Assembly: GCA_003140095.1 (NCBI GenBank)
Contig: PLIU01000490.1
Coordinates: forward strand, 1-44,173
Direction: 5' to 3'
Origin: Verrucomicrobiales bacterium
GTDB taxonomy: Bacteria; Verrucomicrobiota; Verrucomicrobiia; Limisphaerales; Palsa-1400
Length of the DNA: 44,173 nucleotides
Positions 1 through 10,312 of this stretch are shown here, in pieces; the stretch's first letter is position 1, and every line of letters starts with the position of its first letter. The translations under genes were made by a program, and so were the position numbers. The notes under the pieces were generated by a model. That model searched no databases, had not been told where the DNA came from, and was given only the letters and a program-made list of their open reading frames with translations.

Positions 1-3000
1 AGGCGGTATTTGATGTCGTAGTTGAGAATGAAATCCAACTCCTCCGCTGTGAACCTGTAGTGCCCCGCCAACACGGTGTCGATTTCGTCTATGATGGGTT
101 TGCTAATTTTCGGGTAAATACACTGCACGGTAAGCGTGTCGTGTGTGAATCGCATCGTGCGGTTTTCTGAGTGCTGCTGCAAATCCTGCATCAGAGCAGT
201 GGCCAATTTCACAAGCTGCTTTTTCAGCGCGCTTTCACTCAGAGCGGTAAGATTGACAGGAAACGCATCGATTTCGCGTTTGTTGACGTGACGACAATCT
301 GAGAAGACCGTGACAAACCAGTAGAAGAGGTTCGAGTTCAGACAGCACAAAGCGAGTTTGGCCATGTCGTTGTTGGCAAATTTCAGTTCTTTGAACTCTG
401 ACGGTGGACGCCGCTTGCCATTCCCGTCGAGCACGCGCGGCTCAAAATCGAGGACTTGGAGAAAATAACCGACCTTCCGCGAGTAATAGATTTTGTGTTT
501 CGCTCCTGCTGTGTAAAACACACACAACTTCCGCTGTTGTGCTGCCAGCTTTGTGACGATTCCTTGCTCTACGTCCGAACAGAGCTTTGGCAGTGTGCCT
601 TCTACCAATGCGGGCAAGGCATTGGTGAATGCAAGCTTGCTGAAAAGGGCGGGGCGCTCATCAGTCATCCACTTGTTGTAGCGCGTAGAGAATAAGCGTG
701 GGGCATTTGCTGGTCGCCCCATAATGTGAATGGTAAGTCGAATGTGCTCCAAGCCATCAAAGAGCCGTGAAGGGCGGTCGTCGTAGGAACTAAAATGGGC
801 CTCGCGTTTAACGATTAAGTTCTGGAGCGTCTCGTATCGCTCCGTGGATACCGACGAAACCGGAACGATGTATCCCTGACGCCCCTCCTTTTGACCAAGT
901 GCGAATCCCCGTTCGATTACGAGCGCATAGAGGTTGCCACTCGCCTCGCAGGCATAACCTCTAATCTCATAGTCATCGAGCGCGTTGAGTTCCACATAGG
1001 GCGGATTGCCTATTATGACATCGAAGCCTCCGTTGTTGATGATTCCGTAAAATTCTACGAACCAGTGAAACGGCTGATGCGATTTTACCCACCGGGCGAA
1101 CGCCGGTTTGCCGCTCACCTTCTCGCCATAGTCGCTCACGAGGTAGTGATTCAGTTCATCTTCGAGCTCCTTGAGCTTGCCTTTCAGTTCCACCTTATCC
1201 TCAATGGTCACTCCCCCGCCCAACTCGGTTTGCTGTTGCCGAAAGCTGCGCCATGCAGCATCAGCAATTTGCAGGCGGTCCAGAAAACGCGCGTAGCTGG
1301 CTAACTCGTCGCCGGAAAGCAACTTCATCTGCCCACCACCCAACTCCTTCATGCAGAATTTTACTTCATCTGCCGTGGCATAGCCCACGAGTGTGTTGCC
1401 GGCACGGATGTTGAAATCAATGTCCGGCAGCGGTTCGATGCCAAGGTTTTCCTTGCTGGCATCCGGCTCGACCTGTGCGGCGAGTTTGAGAAACAGGCGC
1501 AGTTTGCAGATTTCCACGGCCTCTTCCATGATGTCCACGCCGAACAGGTTGTTCAGAATGATGCTTTTGAAGATGAAATAGCGACGGCTGGGGTGCGCTG
1601 CCACTCGGTCCATCACGCAGCGAAAATCAGAGAATTTTTCAGGCCGGTGCTTTTCACCGGAGCGGTCGAGTTCGGCTACAAACGCCTCCATGCGGTCGAG
1701 GCAGGCTTCATAAAGCGGCTCGAGAATGTTAAGCGCGGCGAACAGGAACGCTCCCGAACCGCACGTCGGGTCAAGGATGGTTACTTTTTCAATTGCGTGC
1801 CAGAAAGCGCGTAGCAGTTCCGGGCCTTCGCAATTCTCAATCACGTCCTGCGCGAACTGGCCGATGTCGAGATTGAGTGTGATCAGGTCGTTTATATTCG
1901 TGACTTCACGATTGGCGATCTTCGATTTCAGGTCGGCGTAGCGCTGACGCCGGGCGACAACTTCACGCCAGATTTCGGTCGGCAGCGCAAATTCGCAGGG
2001 TGCGGATTCGTTCCAGCCGTCGCGCTTGGACACGTCTTTGATTCCGGCATGGATTTCTCTTGGCAGCGGAATTTCCGCGCTCTTTTTGACCGCATCGTAG
2101 ATGTAGCGATCAGGATTTTCGCGGAGCAAATCCCAAATCGTCGGGCCGTTTGGATTTTCAAATGCGATTTTGGACCTGGGCCGTGCTGCATCGAATAGAA
2201 ATGGTAGTGCCGTGTTTTTGCCAATATATTCGGTGATGTCTTCCTTCGTGTAATACGCCCCCATTTGTTTCTGGTTAATGTATTTCTCGAAAATATAACC
2301 GAGCACGTCGGGATTGATCTCGTTGTCGGCGCGCAACGGACGTTCATCCAGATGCCATTGGTATTGGTCGAAGTAATCGAAGATGCGCTCGAACGCCTTG
2401 TCGGGAATCTGGATTTCATCGCCATAGCGTTTTTCAATCTCATGCTGCTCAAACATGCCGCCATTGAGATACGGGATGCGACCGATGAGCTTTTCCAGGT
2501 CCACAGCGCGTTCCTTCGGACGTTTGCCGAAACCCTCGTGAAACAGCCGCAGCAGAAAATAGCGGTAGAACGAATGGAAATTGTCCCTGCCTTTTTCTTC
2601 CTGGCAGCGGTTAAGGCGGTTGCGGAGATAATCCCGGTCGCCGTCAAGAAAGCCCTTGCGTTGGATGAAATAGACGAACATCAGGCGGTTAAGCATGACG
2701 GACGCATACCATTGTTGTCTGCGCTCTCGGTAATTCCCGCAATAAATTTAAGGAACGCAGCGTGTTCTTTCTGGAATTGTTCGTAGAACCGCTTTGTGAC
2801 GCGCGCCACATCGAACCCGACGCGGGCGCGGCGGGTCACATCGCCCAGCACAAGCGTTTCCTCCTCGGCGAGCGTGAAGGCGATGGCTTGCAGTTTTTGA
2901 ATCAACGCGTCGCCGGTTTGCGACTTGTGAAACGCGTGTTCGCGGCAGGCGGCAGGCTTGCCCGTCTCACGCTTCACCCACTGCCAGATTTGCGTGGTCT

Positions 3001-3286
3001 GCGCGGCGTCCGTGAAAATAATCAGGTGTTCGTGCGCGGCCTTGGCGACCTGTTGCTCGATTTTGCGGCGAACAGAGTATTCCGGCAAACGCCCGCCCGC
3101 AGACGTAGGGCATTGCAAAGCGACCATACCGCGTTTGTGGGCGACCGCCTGAAGTTTTTTCGTCTGGCCATCGAGTTGAATTTCGAACGGAGCATTGTGG
3201 AGGTCCCAGCCGAGTTCTTCGCGGAACAACGAAGGAAAATCGAATTCCTTCAGAAGCTGACGGACGCGATGGACGTTGAGAGGCAT
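1..3286 (-). pseudogene. Eco57I-type DNA adenine methylase (restriction-modification), frameshifted and truncated by the window edge
   Basis: This is a large class I SAM-dependent DNA methylase of the Eco57I/type IIG kind, expected to methylate adenine in DNA. The N-terminal ~185 residues read in one frame from the ATG at 3286. That frame stops at 2681. The continuation, beginning with a block containing WYASVMLNRLMFVYF, lies in another frame that is open from about 2747 to the window edge (checked codon by codon). Key motifs are in this second frame: KQMGAYYT near 2253-2273, SAM-binding DPTCGSG near 1751-1773, and catalytic GNPPY at 996-1010. Joining the frames needs one extra base, so a single-base deletion or a sequencing error lies between 2711 and 2747. 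No slippery heptamer is seen there. The start is 8 bases after the helicase stop, so the two genes form an operon. The C-terminal part, probably including target recognition, is outside the window. Confidence 0.87.
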
Positions 3287-3294
3287 GGCGTGTT

Positions 3295-6200
3295 TTAGGG
3301 AGTGGAATTGTCCGACGCAGCCAAACCAAGCGAGCAGATGATCCGGGGTTCATGCGTTTGCTCCTCCTCGTGGACAATGCACAGTCGGTCGTCATCGCGC
3401 AGAGCCATGACGAGTTCGGCCAATTTTTCATCAGAGATGCCGGATCGAAGCTGGCGATTTAGGGTGTCAGTCGCGGATTGCCTGAGCGGGAAGCGGTATA
3501 TTTCCTCGATGGTCTTCGCGAGTTGCGGCGTGTCGAATAACATGCCTTTGATCTGTTCGGCGTAGCGTTTGAGTCGTTCGTAAGTGCGGAAACGCGCGCC
3601 GGAAGGGCGCCCAAGCTGACCGCCAACCGTTTTTTCCTCGGCGACGACAAACTCCACGCCTTTTCTGACTAGTGGATGATGATTTTCCTGCCGGGGCAAC
3701 GCGGGCGCGTCCGGCAGACATTCGGCGGCCTTGAGAATTTCAAATTGAGATTGGGTGACGTTGTTGCCGTCTTTGTTCACCCATGCGAGGGCGTCGTTGC
3801 CTTCGGAAGTGCGTAGATAAACCAGCACGCCTGGCGGCTTTTTATCGGAAGCAGCAAAAAGTTTGGTGGAATAAACCACTTCCGGCAGCGCTTCAATAAT
3901 GCTCTTGAGTTCAGGAGATTTGTCGGTGGCATTTTTCCAAATCTGGTAGGCGAGCGAAGACAAGTCCACCTCCGTATCGGCCTCGCCGTCGAGGATGCCA
4001 GCCTTTTCGTGATAGAGATCGAGGAGCTTTTGCTTTTCGCTCTCATCCTCAAAAAACGCTTCGTCCGTGCCAACCACTTCACGATTTTCATGCAAACGCT
4101 GGCGCACCCGCTCACGGAGCCGGATGATGCGATTAACGCCATCGGCAGGCAGGAACGAATAACACAGGATTTTTTCAGACTTCTGGCCGATACGGTCAAC
4201 GCGCCCCGCACGCTGGATCAAACGAATGATGGCCCACGGCAAATCAAAATTCACAATGATAGCCGCGTCCTGCAAATTCTGGCCTTCGCTCAAAACATCG
4301 GTCGCCAACAGCACGCGGAGTTCATTTTCCGGCTGAAACGCCGGATCGTTTTTATTGGTCTCGTGCCGGTTGCTCGCGGGACTAAATCGCCAGGCGTAGC
4401 CAGTCGGGTCTTCAGCTTCGCCGGTCACGCCCGCGAATTGCTGCAAGCCGCGTGCGCGAAGTTGTGCTTCGAGATACCGCACGGTGTCTGCGAACTGTGT
4501 GAAAACGATGACTTTTTCCTTGGCGTGCGTTTTTGTGAGCAGACTGAACAGCGCGTAGAGTTTTGCGTCCGTGTCGGGTTTCCAATCACCGCAGCCGGTG
4601 AGGACCGTCAACAAATTTGCGGCGTCATCGTCCAAATCTTTGCGCAGCGATTTCACAAACAGGTCGGGACGCAACCATGTGAACCGCTTTTTGAACTGTG
4701 TGGCGTACAGTTGATAAACTTCAGCGGCACGCTGCTTGAAGTCCGCCGCGTCACGAAGTTTCAACGCCTGCGGCGTTTTTTGCGCACCTTGATCGTCGTC
4801 CTCAATCAATTCAGCTTCGGCATTTTCGTCGTCCACATCCTCGTCGTAGTTGCCCACGTCAAGCAGACCGGAATCCTGCGTGCCGAGCGGTAGCGGCAAC
4901 TTGTTTTCGATGGCGTGGAGGAAAATATGATTCCGTAAAATGTGCCGCTCGATGGATTGTTGAAATGCCTCGCCGCTGCTTTCCAGCCGCTTGAACAGGT
5001 TTGTGCGGCAGAATCCCATGAGACGCTTGCCCGCACGGGACAGGTCTTGAAGTTGTTTGGCCTCGGCTGGCGTCGGCGATTTATGCGGTGTGGCGGCGAC
5101 GTAGTTCGCCAAACCGTAACGCGGAAGGTTCAGAGCGTTGATGGCGGCGACCATGTCCGGCGCATAGAGCCGGGCGTATTGGTCGCTGGAATTTTGCTCG
5201 TCAATTTTGAACGTGACCGTTTTTGGGACCCGTTCCGGAAAGTAAGAACGACTGCCGTCCTCGAAGGTGAGGAATTTGCGGCCAGTGGCCGGGTCCAGAG
5301 TGGCGTAATTATCCTGAATGAAACTGCGGGTGCGGCGCACCATGTAAAGCCGCATCAATTCCCGCCAGTCGTCGGTGTATTCGCTTTTTTCAAACGCAGC
5401 CAGCGAACGCACGGGGCACTGATGGCGGCGGAGGAATTCAGTTTCGCCAATGTCGCGCAACAGCCGTTCTGGGCGGATGCCCAAATCCTTATCTTCCGCC
5501 ACGAACAAGCGAAGCTGGTTGGACAAGTCCAAGTACGTCTTGTTGTAGGGGGTCGCCGAAAGCAGGATGCACTTGCTCTCGTTTTCTTGAATGTACTCCT
5601 GAATAGCGCGGTATTTCTTTCCGCTGCGATTACGAAGATTGTGACTTTCGTCAATCAGCAAGATGCGGTAACGGCGCAGTTCGGGCAACTGACGCACGGC
5701 TTTGGTCACGGACAGCACTTTTGCGAGCAGGCGATATTCGGAAACATGATCCTCCCACATCTTCACCAGATTTTTCGGGCAGATGATGAGCGTCTCAGTG
5801 AAATGGTCGTCCTGAAAGATTTTTGCCAGCGCCGTAGCCATGAGCGTTTTGCCCAAGCCGACAACATCGCCAATGAGGACTCCGTTGCGTTTGTTGAGAT
5901 GGTGCGCGGCAATTTTGACGGCGGCGACCTGGTAATCAAACAAGCGATTCCCGAATTCTGACGGGATGCGAAATTCCGACAACCCAGCGCGTGCTTCCTG
6001 CGCCAGGTGATAGGCCATCTTGACGTAGATGTAATATGGAGGAAGAGGATCTTCGCGCGCCCAGCTTTGCTCGATGACCTGCACCAACTCGGCGGAAATA
6101 TCCACGCACCACTTGTCATTCCAGCGATCTTCAAACCACACGGCAAGTTTTTGCGTGGCGTCGTGGTCGAGCACGTCCACGTTTAATTCTCCCTGGTGCG

Positions 6201-6705
6201 ACAGGCCGGCGAGAGTTAAATTGCTGCTGCCAAGATAGCCAACGATAGGACTGTCGGGATCAGGACGAAAACAGAGATAAAGTTTCGCGTGAAGTGTGTG
6301 GCGGAGGAAAAGTTTGACCACGAGTTGTGCGGCCTTGAGTTGAGCGCCAAGGCGTCGCAACCCGGCTTCATCCGAGTTCGTCGGAACTCCAAACGTCAAC
6401 TGGCGGCGAAATTCCTCGGCGAGTTTCTTTTTGAGCCTGAGCGCGGTTTGGTTGTCGAGTTGGTCGTGACCTTGAGTGAGCGAGAACGCTGCGCGGAGTT
6501 CGTCTTGCGGCAACCGTTGCATCCCGACGAGCAATCGGCATTGACGCCCCGCGCCGCCCGCCCATTGCTCAATGTGTCCATCAATCGTCTTCCAGCCACG
6601 CAGGTTGAAATAGCCGACGCAAAAGTCGGCCCGTGCGGAAACGAGAAGGGTTTGCTCCAGTGCAGGGAGCAAATCAGCTTCGATGTTGTCGAAAATTCGA
6701 GGCAT
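3295..6705 (-). CDS. PLD-like domain plus SNF2-family helicase (defence/restriction-type)
   Basis: A protein of 1136 aa. The N-terminal ~200 residues resemble a phospholipase D-like nuclease domain with a single HxK motif (H139, K141) followed by GSSN (159-162). Then comes a superfamily 2 SNF2-type helicase: Walker [10 protein letters not shown] at 279-287, DESH at 352-355, SATPYNK near 383, and the C-terminal helicase lobe with VIVFTQF at 732, [12 protein letters not shown] at 801-812 and [11 protein letters not shown] at 831-841. An acidic stretch sits at about 620-638. Motor motifs look intact. Such proteins translocate on double-stranded DNA using ATP; the PLD module could cut DNA. It is the first gene of a two-gene operon with the methylase downstream. 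The context inside an integrative element suggests phage defence or restriction, which is an inference. Whether a lone HKD half-site is catalytic (it would need a dimer) cannot be seen from sequence. Confidence 0.92.
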   Translation of the reverse strand: MPRIFDNIEADLLPALEQTLLVSARADFCVGYFNLRGWKTIDGHIEQWAGGAGRQCRLLVGMQRLPQDELRAAFSLTQGHDQLDNQTALRLKKKLAEEFRRQLTFGVPTNSDEAGLRRLGAQLKAAQLVVKLFLRHTLHAKLYLCFRPDPDSPIVGYLGSSNLTLAGLSHQGELNVDVLDHDATQKLAVWFEDRWNDKWCVDISAELVQVIEQSWAREDPLPPYYIYVKMAYHLAQEARAGLSEFRIPSEFGNRLFDYQVAAVKIAAHHLNKRNGVLIGDVVGLGKTLMATALAKIFQDDHFTETLIICPKNLVKMWEDHVSEYRLLAKVLSVTKAVRQLPELRRYRILLIDESHNLRNRSGKKYRAIQEYIQENESKCILLSATPYNKTYLDLSNQLRLFVAEDKDLGIRPERLLRDIGETEFLRRHQCPVRSLAAFEKSEYTDDWRELMRLYMVRRTRSFIQDNYATLDPATGRKFLTFEDGSRSYFPERVPKTVTFKIDEQNSSDQYARLYAPDMVAAINALNLPRYGLANYVAATPHKSPTPAEAKQLQDLSRAGKRLMGFCRTNLFKRLESSGEAFQQSIERHILRNHIFLHAIENKLPLPLGTQDSGLLDVGNYDEDVDDENAEAELIEDDDQGAQKTPQALKLRDAADFKQRAAEVYQLYATQFKKRFTWLRPDLFVKSLRKDLDDDAANLLTVLTGCGDWKPDTDAKLYALFSLLTKTHAKEKVIVFTQFADTVRYLEAQLRARGLQQFAGVTGEAEDPTGYAWRFSPASNRHETNKNDPAFQPENELRVLLATDVLSEGQNLQDAAIIVNFDLPWAIIRLIQRAGRVDRIGQKSEKILCYSFLPADGVNRIIRLRERVRQRLHENREVVGTDEAFFEDESEKQKLLDLYHEKAGILDGEADTEVDLSSLAYQIWKNATDKSPELKSIIEALPEVVYSTKLFAASDKKPPGVLVYLRTSEGNDALAWVNKDGNNVTQSQFEILKAAECLPDAPALPRQENHHPLVRKGVEFVVAEEKTVGGQLGRPSGARFRTYERLKRYAEQIKGMLFDTPQLAKTIEEIYRFPLRQSATDTLNRQLRSGISDEKLAELVMALRDDDRLCIVHEEEQTHEPRIICSLGLAASDNSTP

Positions 6706-6766
6706 GGCTGTTCGCTCGCGCGCGAATCAGCCTGCTGTTGTGGTGACTGTCCTTTGTGGGAACTCG

Positions 6767-6814
6767 GGTGCCTGAAAAAAGGGACGCACTTACTTGCGTC
6801 CCGCATCAGGCACC
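6767..6814. repeat. Long nested inverted repeat (hairpin 1)
   Basis: The outer arms GGTGCCTGA (6767-6775) and TCAGGCACC (6806-6814) are perfect inverted copies. Inside them GGGACGCA (6781-6788) and TGCGTCCC (6795-6802) form a second perfect stem around a 6-base loop. It lies just upstream of the helicase start and has no T-tract, so a plain terminator is not the best reading. A REP- or MITE-like element or an RNA/DNA structure signal is possible. Confidence 0.8.
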
Positions 6815-6897
6815 TAGGAGGGCCCACAGAGGAACGCTTTCAGCGCGCCCCCGGTGGGGCGCGCCTCAAGCGCTGTCCTCTGTGCGAAATTCCTAGG
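6813..6897. repeat. Long nested inverted repeat (hairpin 2), abutting hairpin 1
   Basis: CCTAGGA (6813-6819) pairs with TCCTAGG (6891-6897). CACAGAGGA (6825-6833) pairs with TCCTCTGTG (6876-6884). GCGCGCCCC (6843-6851) pairs with GGGGCGCGC (6856-6864) around a CGGT loop. The structure shares its first two bases with the end of hairpin 1. Together the two make about 130 bp of strongly self-complementary DNA in front of the defence operon. Confidence 0.8.
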
Positions 6898-7077
6898 TTT
6901 CGATGCGGACAGCAGCCGAAGCTGCGCGAATTATTTTGTAAAAAATTAGTTAATCGTCATTTTTAAATCTCTGAATGCAGGGAGTTTAGCCATAACTACC
7001 CTTCGGCGACAAGCGAGTTCGCTCCTGCCCGGCGGGACGGAATTTGGGCACATGGCGGGATATGGGGCAGGAGCCAT

Positions 7078-7226
7078 CTGACTATTCTGGAAAAACACCT
7101 GACGATTATCTGACGATTACGGGCAATTTCTCCCATTCGATTAAAAATCGGTGGGACTTGCGCACCTGGGCAAGCCCTTCTTTAGCGGGCAAGTTGACGA
7201 TTCTGGAAAATACGTTGACGATTAAA
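7078..7226. repeat. Pair of 33-bp imperfect direct repeats in a non-coding stretch
   Basis: Copies at 7078-7110 and 7194-7226 share the pattern TGACNATTCTGGAAAA followed by TGACGATTA. No convincing gene is seen in 6706-7355. The repeats lie between the regulator-like gene on the right and the helicase operon on the left. They could be binding sites or remains of a duplicated sequence. Confidence 0.55.
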
Positions 7227-7355
7227 CCACACCTACTTGGCGGGCTTGGGACGGGTTTTTCCTGGCATCAGCCCAACTCCGTTGTGCGGAATTATCGGGG
7301 TGGCCAGTGGCCGATGGCACGATTCATCCGAAGACCAGAGACGCCTCCGCGTCAT

Positions 7356-8762
7356 TCATGGTGTGTTTTTGCGGCTCACATCTCGGCTCATGATCTTCTC
7401 ACTAATCTTCTCATTGCCTGAGAAGATAAATTCGTACCAAGCGCCACGGGTTGCACCCCTTTTTTTGAGCAACCCCATTCGTATCAATTCGGCTAAGTCA
7501 CGATTGGCTGTGGCCCTCGGCGCCCCGGCGACCTTTTCATAATCAGCGCGAGTCAGTTTTCCATGTTGCATTGCATGTTTGACGGCGATCTTTTGACGCG
7601 CGTTAAGATTCAACCGCGACAACGCTTCATCCACCGATATCGGCCTGCGAAAAATGATCCGAAATGAAGATGCGCGTGATTCAAACTCCGGCTCCGGCAC
7701 CTCGGCCTCCCGACAATCGCTAATCATCCGGCCCGTTCCCGTTCCGAACTGCTCAATGTACTTGATTAGGAAAAACGCGCGCGCAATCAGCTTGTTGCGG
7801 GGCTTCGACTCATGGGCTTTTCTGAGATCATCCACCGTTAGACCAGAGGGCAGGCTGCCCGGGTTCCAAATTTCGAGCCGGTCGTCAAAAATCTTTACCA
7901 ACACATTTCCGCTGTCGGCGTAGTCGCGATGGCAGACTGCATTGGTGATTCCCTCGCGCACGGCGTCCAGCGGGTATTCCCACCGTTCTTTGCGTTCCAG
8001 TTGTCCTTCGATTTTCGCCGCCATTCTGATATTTCGTCGAACGAACGCCATCGCTTCTTCCACCTGAGCAACGATGTCGCCCTCGATCAATTTCATGTCG
8101 AGAAATTCGACCTCTGAGTTTCCTTTAAACCGAGCACACCGCAGGTACCCTTGCACAAAAAAATGTTGCGGCCTCCGGCTAAAGAGCAGCAAAGCGGCTA
8201 CTGTCAACTGTCCATTGCGCATTAGGTCCAACTGCTTCAACGCCTGTTGCACTGGCGTCTGCGGATCAATTTGCCATTGCCGTTCTGCTATCGCGCGGCT
8301 GAGAAATTTGCTAACTTTCTCCGGGTCAATGTCGCTGAGTGTCGCGTCGGGTTTTATGGTCTCATCCCATGTCAGCCCTCTCGACGCGAGATATAGCTCG
8401 GCAACTTCACTGGCGGATAATACCTGATTGGTGCGTCCTGACCGGCGATACGGGCGGCCGAATGCTGTAACGGGCTTGGTTTGGTGTTCTGGCACGTCCA
8501 AAATAATGACGGTCGCCCCTGGCTCGCCCTGGGTCGTAATGGTCGGCACGACCTTTGGCGTGGTATTTTGCGCGATTCTGTTGGCCAAGTCTTCCAAAGT
8601 GCCTTTGCCAATCTGAACGCCCGTGATGCGGCCATCGTCTGCCACGCCTACAAAAACCTTCCCGCCCTGTGCCGTGGCAAAGGCGGCACAAGTTTCCGCA
8701 ATGTCGCGCCACAGGCTCAACGACTCTTTCCGTTCAACCGTTTGTCCTTCTTCGGGAATCAT
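7356..8762 (-). CDS. AlbA_2 (Schlafen-like) / RecG-C-like ATP-binding putative transcriptional regulator
   Basis: A protein of 468 aa. The N-terminus carries an AlbA_2 domain: a conserved Glu-rich start (TVERKESLS), then FATAQGGKVFVGVADDGRI at about 28-46. The middle contains the GHKL-like part of this family: REGITNAVCHRDYADSG, where the ATP-binding Asn lies, then IFDDRLEIWNPGSLP, and later GTGTGRM. The C-terminus has a winged-helix look (RADYEKVAGAPRATANRDL, then LLKKRGATRG). Proteins of this family are annotated as ATP-binding or DNA-binding regulators and are common in restriction and defence islands, but their reaction is mostly unknown. It starts at the ATG at 8762. It is on the same strand as the helicase-methylase pair, separated by 650 bp that hold hairpins and direct repeats, so it may have its own promoter or regulate that pair (inference). 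Confidence 0.88.
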   Translation of the reverse strand: MIPEEGQTVERKESLSLWRDIAETCAAFATAQGGKVFVGVADDGRITGVQIGKGTLEDLANRIAQNTTPKVVPTITTQGEPGATVIILDVPEHQTKPVTAFGRPYRRSGRTNQVLSASEVAELYLASRGLTWDETIKPDATLSDIDPEKVSKFLSRAIAERQWQIDPQTPVQQALKQLDLMRNGQLTVAALLLFSRRPQHFFVQGYLRCARFKGNSEVEFLDMKLIEGDIVAQVEEAMAFVRRNIRMAAKIEGQLERKERWEYPLDAVREGITNAVCHRDYADSGNVLVKIFDDRLEIWNPGSLPSGLTVDDLRKAHESKPRNKLIARAFFLIKYIEQFGTGTGRMISDCREAEVPEPEFESRASSFRIIFRRPISVDEALSRLNLNARQKIAVKHAMQHGKLTRADYEKVAGAPRATANRDLAELIRMGLLKKRGATRGAWYEFIFSGNEKISEKIMSRDVSRKNTP

Positions 8763-9158
8763 TATGTTCGGCTTTTCTCTCAGATTAGCCGCTGTTTCCC
8801 AATGGTGTGGTCACAGGGCATGAATTGCAAGTGGACGCGATGTTTTCGCGAACTTGCAGGTCGAAAGTTGTCCGAATGGACACTTGGTCCCGAATGGGCC
8901 GAAAATCTGTGCTTCGGTCTGGACTTGGGGCGCGGAGAGTGGGGCGGAGCGATGGAACAGGGCGGCAGGGGTGGAATCCGCAGCGCAACGCCGCGACACA
9001 AGTCCCGACGGAAGCCGAAGGGCTGCCGCGACGAGCGCGCATTTTGGCGACTGGAATGGACAGAGTCGGGCGGGGTGAGGGACGCCCGCTGTCTGTGGAA
9101 GGAGTCGAAACGCGCGTTGGTCGCGGCGGGGAGACTTGAGACGGCGTATGCCTCGTAA
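8763..9158. other. Non-coding stretch between regulator gene and traL-like gene
   Basis: About 400 bases with a purine-rich plus strand. Several short overlapping reading frames exist, but none has recognisable protein character or a supporting ribosome site. A small inverted repeat, TCATGC/GCATGA, lies at 9159-9174 over the stop of the traL-like gene. I see no gene here. Confidence 0.5.
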
Positions 9159-9887
9159 TCATGCGATTGCATGAGCTGGCTTTCCTTTCTCATTCGAGAC
9201 GGGCAACAGCATTTCCTTCGTCGATTCAATTTGCTCGTAAAACCGGCGTTGCCACATTACCAGTCGCTGCCGGTCTATGATGCCAAAATCCTGATGGTTC
9301 CGAGCCGTAGTCGGCGTTAGTTTGCTCCGCTGCAAACCCTCGACTAACCACTTGTGCATTTGGGTGACAAGTATTTCTTTTGCGCCAAGTTCGCTTAAAA
9401 GCTTCTGACGAATTTTGGACTTGTCGAACAGGTCGAAGCCTTCGCCGTGGACTTCGTTCCGTATGACCAGGAAGTCCACTTTGCCCGGAATCCCACCCAC
9501 TAGCCGCTGAATCTGGTGAATGCTGTCTAACTCGTGATTGACCGGGCTGGCAATTGTCAGTCCCGCGCCCAAGGATACAAGGATGGTGGCCAAATCCGTG
9601 TCTTCAAAGTATTTGAGGAAAATGCGGGTTGACGCCGCCCGACAATCCACCACGACAACATCCTTGTCCTTGAGGGCTTCGACCATGCGGTCGATCTCCA
9701 CTGGATTGTTGGGATTTATGAAGCCCACTTCCGAGTGGAAGCGTTTCAAAGTGGAGTTTTCGTCGTCGCTGTCGAACGCCGCGTGAGCGATCTGGTGGTC
9801 TTTGAGATATTGAACAAAGTGGACGGCGAAGAAACTTTTGCCGACGCCGCCTTTGCCATTTAGAATGAGAATCAGTCGTTTTTTCAT
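9159..9887 (-). CDS. ParA/MinD-type ATPase, TraL-like mobilization protein
   Basis: A protein of 242 aa with a deviant Walker A motif NGKGGVGKSFFAVHF near residues 9-23, a DSDDENSTLKRF switch segment, and a hydrophobic strand before DCRAA (Walker B-like). This is the P-loop layout of ParA/MinD/CobQ ATPases. The opening MKKRLILILNGKGGVGKS resembles TraL of IncP-type transfer regions. I chose the ATG at 9887: it lies five bases after the upstream gene's stop, and the P-loop follows at once. A longer in-frame reading to 10196 overlaps the upstream gene and looks spurious. The position beside a TraK-like gene and a relaxase suggests a role in conjugative mobilization or element maintenance. A plasmid-partition ParA is the alternative, but no ParB is seen. 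Confidence 0.85.
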   Translation of the reverse strand: MKKRLILILNGKGGVGKSFFAVHFVQYLKDHQIAHAAFDSDDENSTLKRFHSEVGFINPNNPVEIDRMVEALKDKDVVVVDCRAASTRIFLKYFEDTDLATILVSLGAGLTIASPVNHELDSIHQIQRLVGGIPGKVDFLVIRNEVHGEGFDLFDKSKIRQKLLSELGAKEILVTQMHKWLVEGLQRSKLTPTTARNHQDFGIIDRQRLVMWQRRFYEQIESTKEMLLPVSNEKGKPAHAIA

Positions 9888-9892
9888 AATGT

Positions 9893-10312
9893 TTATTCGT
9901 CTGTGAATTCCACCTCGGCGATTTGCGGCCCGTCCACACTTGGGTTCCGGGCGGGTCGAGGCGAAAGGATTTGAGCGGGTTGGCGGATGGGAGGTGCCGG
10001 CGGCTGCGCCGCCAATCTGGCCCGCCGTCTGCCGGGCCGTTCTTGTAAGATGTCGCGGCAGAAATGCCGGACGGTGGTATCGCTTACCTGCAGGCCGTAT
10101 CGCTCGCGCAAAATCGCGACGACGGTGTCGTACGAGGCGCGATTGCGTCGCAGCTCTCGAATAAACTCTGCGTGCGGATGAAGTCCGGCGTAGCATTTGG
10201 GCCGCTTCGGGCTGAAACGCGCGATCAATTCCGCCGCTGACTCATTTGGAAAGTTCATTCGGAACTCGTTTCCGAACTGGTTTGGAAAATCGCTTCGGAA
10301 ATCGGTTTCCAT
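9893..10312 (-). CDS. TraK-like small DNA-binding protein of the mobilization region
   Basis: A protein of about 139 aa. Its middle (HAEFIRELRRNRASYDTV, then LRERYGLQVSDTTVRHFCRD) looks like a helix-turn-helix of the kind in TraK-type oriT-binding proteins, which recognise inverted repeats beside the nick site. The N-terminus has a Phe/Asn-rich repeat (DFPNQFGNEF), and the C-terminus is Pro/Arg-rich and probably disordered. I chose the ATG at 10312 because an AAGGGGG-like ribosome site precedes it. ATGs at 10399 and 10258 are alternatives. It is followed after five bases by the TraL-like gene and is divergent from the relaxase gene, the same layout as traK-traL beside oriT in IncP plasmids. 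The family assignment is by pattern and context only. Confidence 0.65.
   Translation of the reverse strand: METDFRSDFPNQFGNEFRMNFPNESAAELIARFSPKRPKCYAGLHPHAEFIRELRRNRASYDTVVAILRERYGLQVSDTTVRHFCRDILQERPGRRRARLAAQPPAPPIRQPAQILSPRPARNPSVDGPQIAEVEFTDE

Noticed and set aside
891-1304. Plus-strand reading frames inside the methylase region
   Set aside because: They are antisense to a strong minus-strand coding frame with methylase motifs and have no domain character.
1928-2647. Minus-strand 239-codon frame rich in Ser, Thr and Arg
   Set aside because: It is an off-frame reading of the methylase; the adjacent frame carries the conserved sequence.
4009-5961. Long plus-strand frames opposite the helicase
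   Set aside because: Antisense to intact helicase motifs; no recognisable domains.
9159-10196. A 345-aa version of the TraL-like protein
   Set aside because: Its first 103 residues overlap the TraK-like gene and are low-complexity Arg/Pro; the P-loop start at 9887 fits the family.
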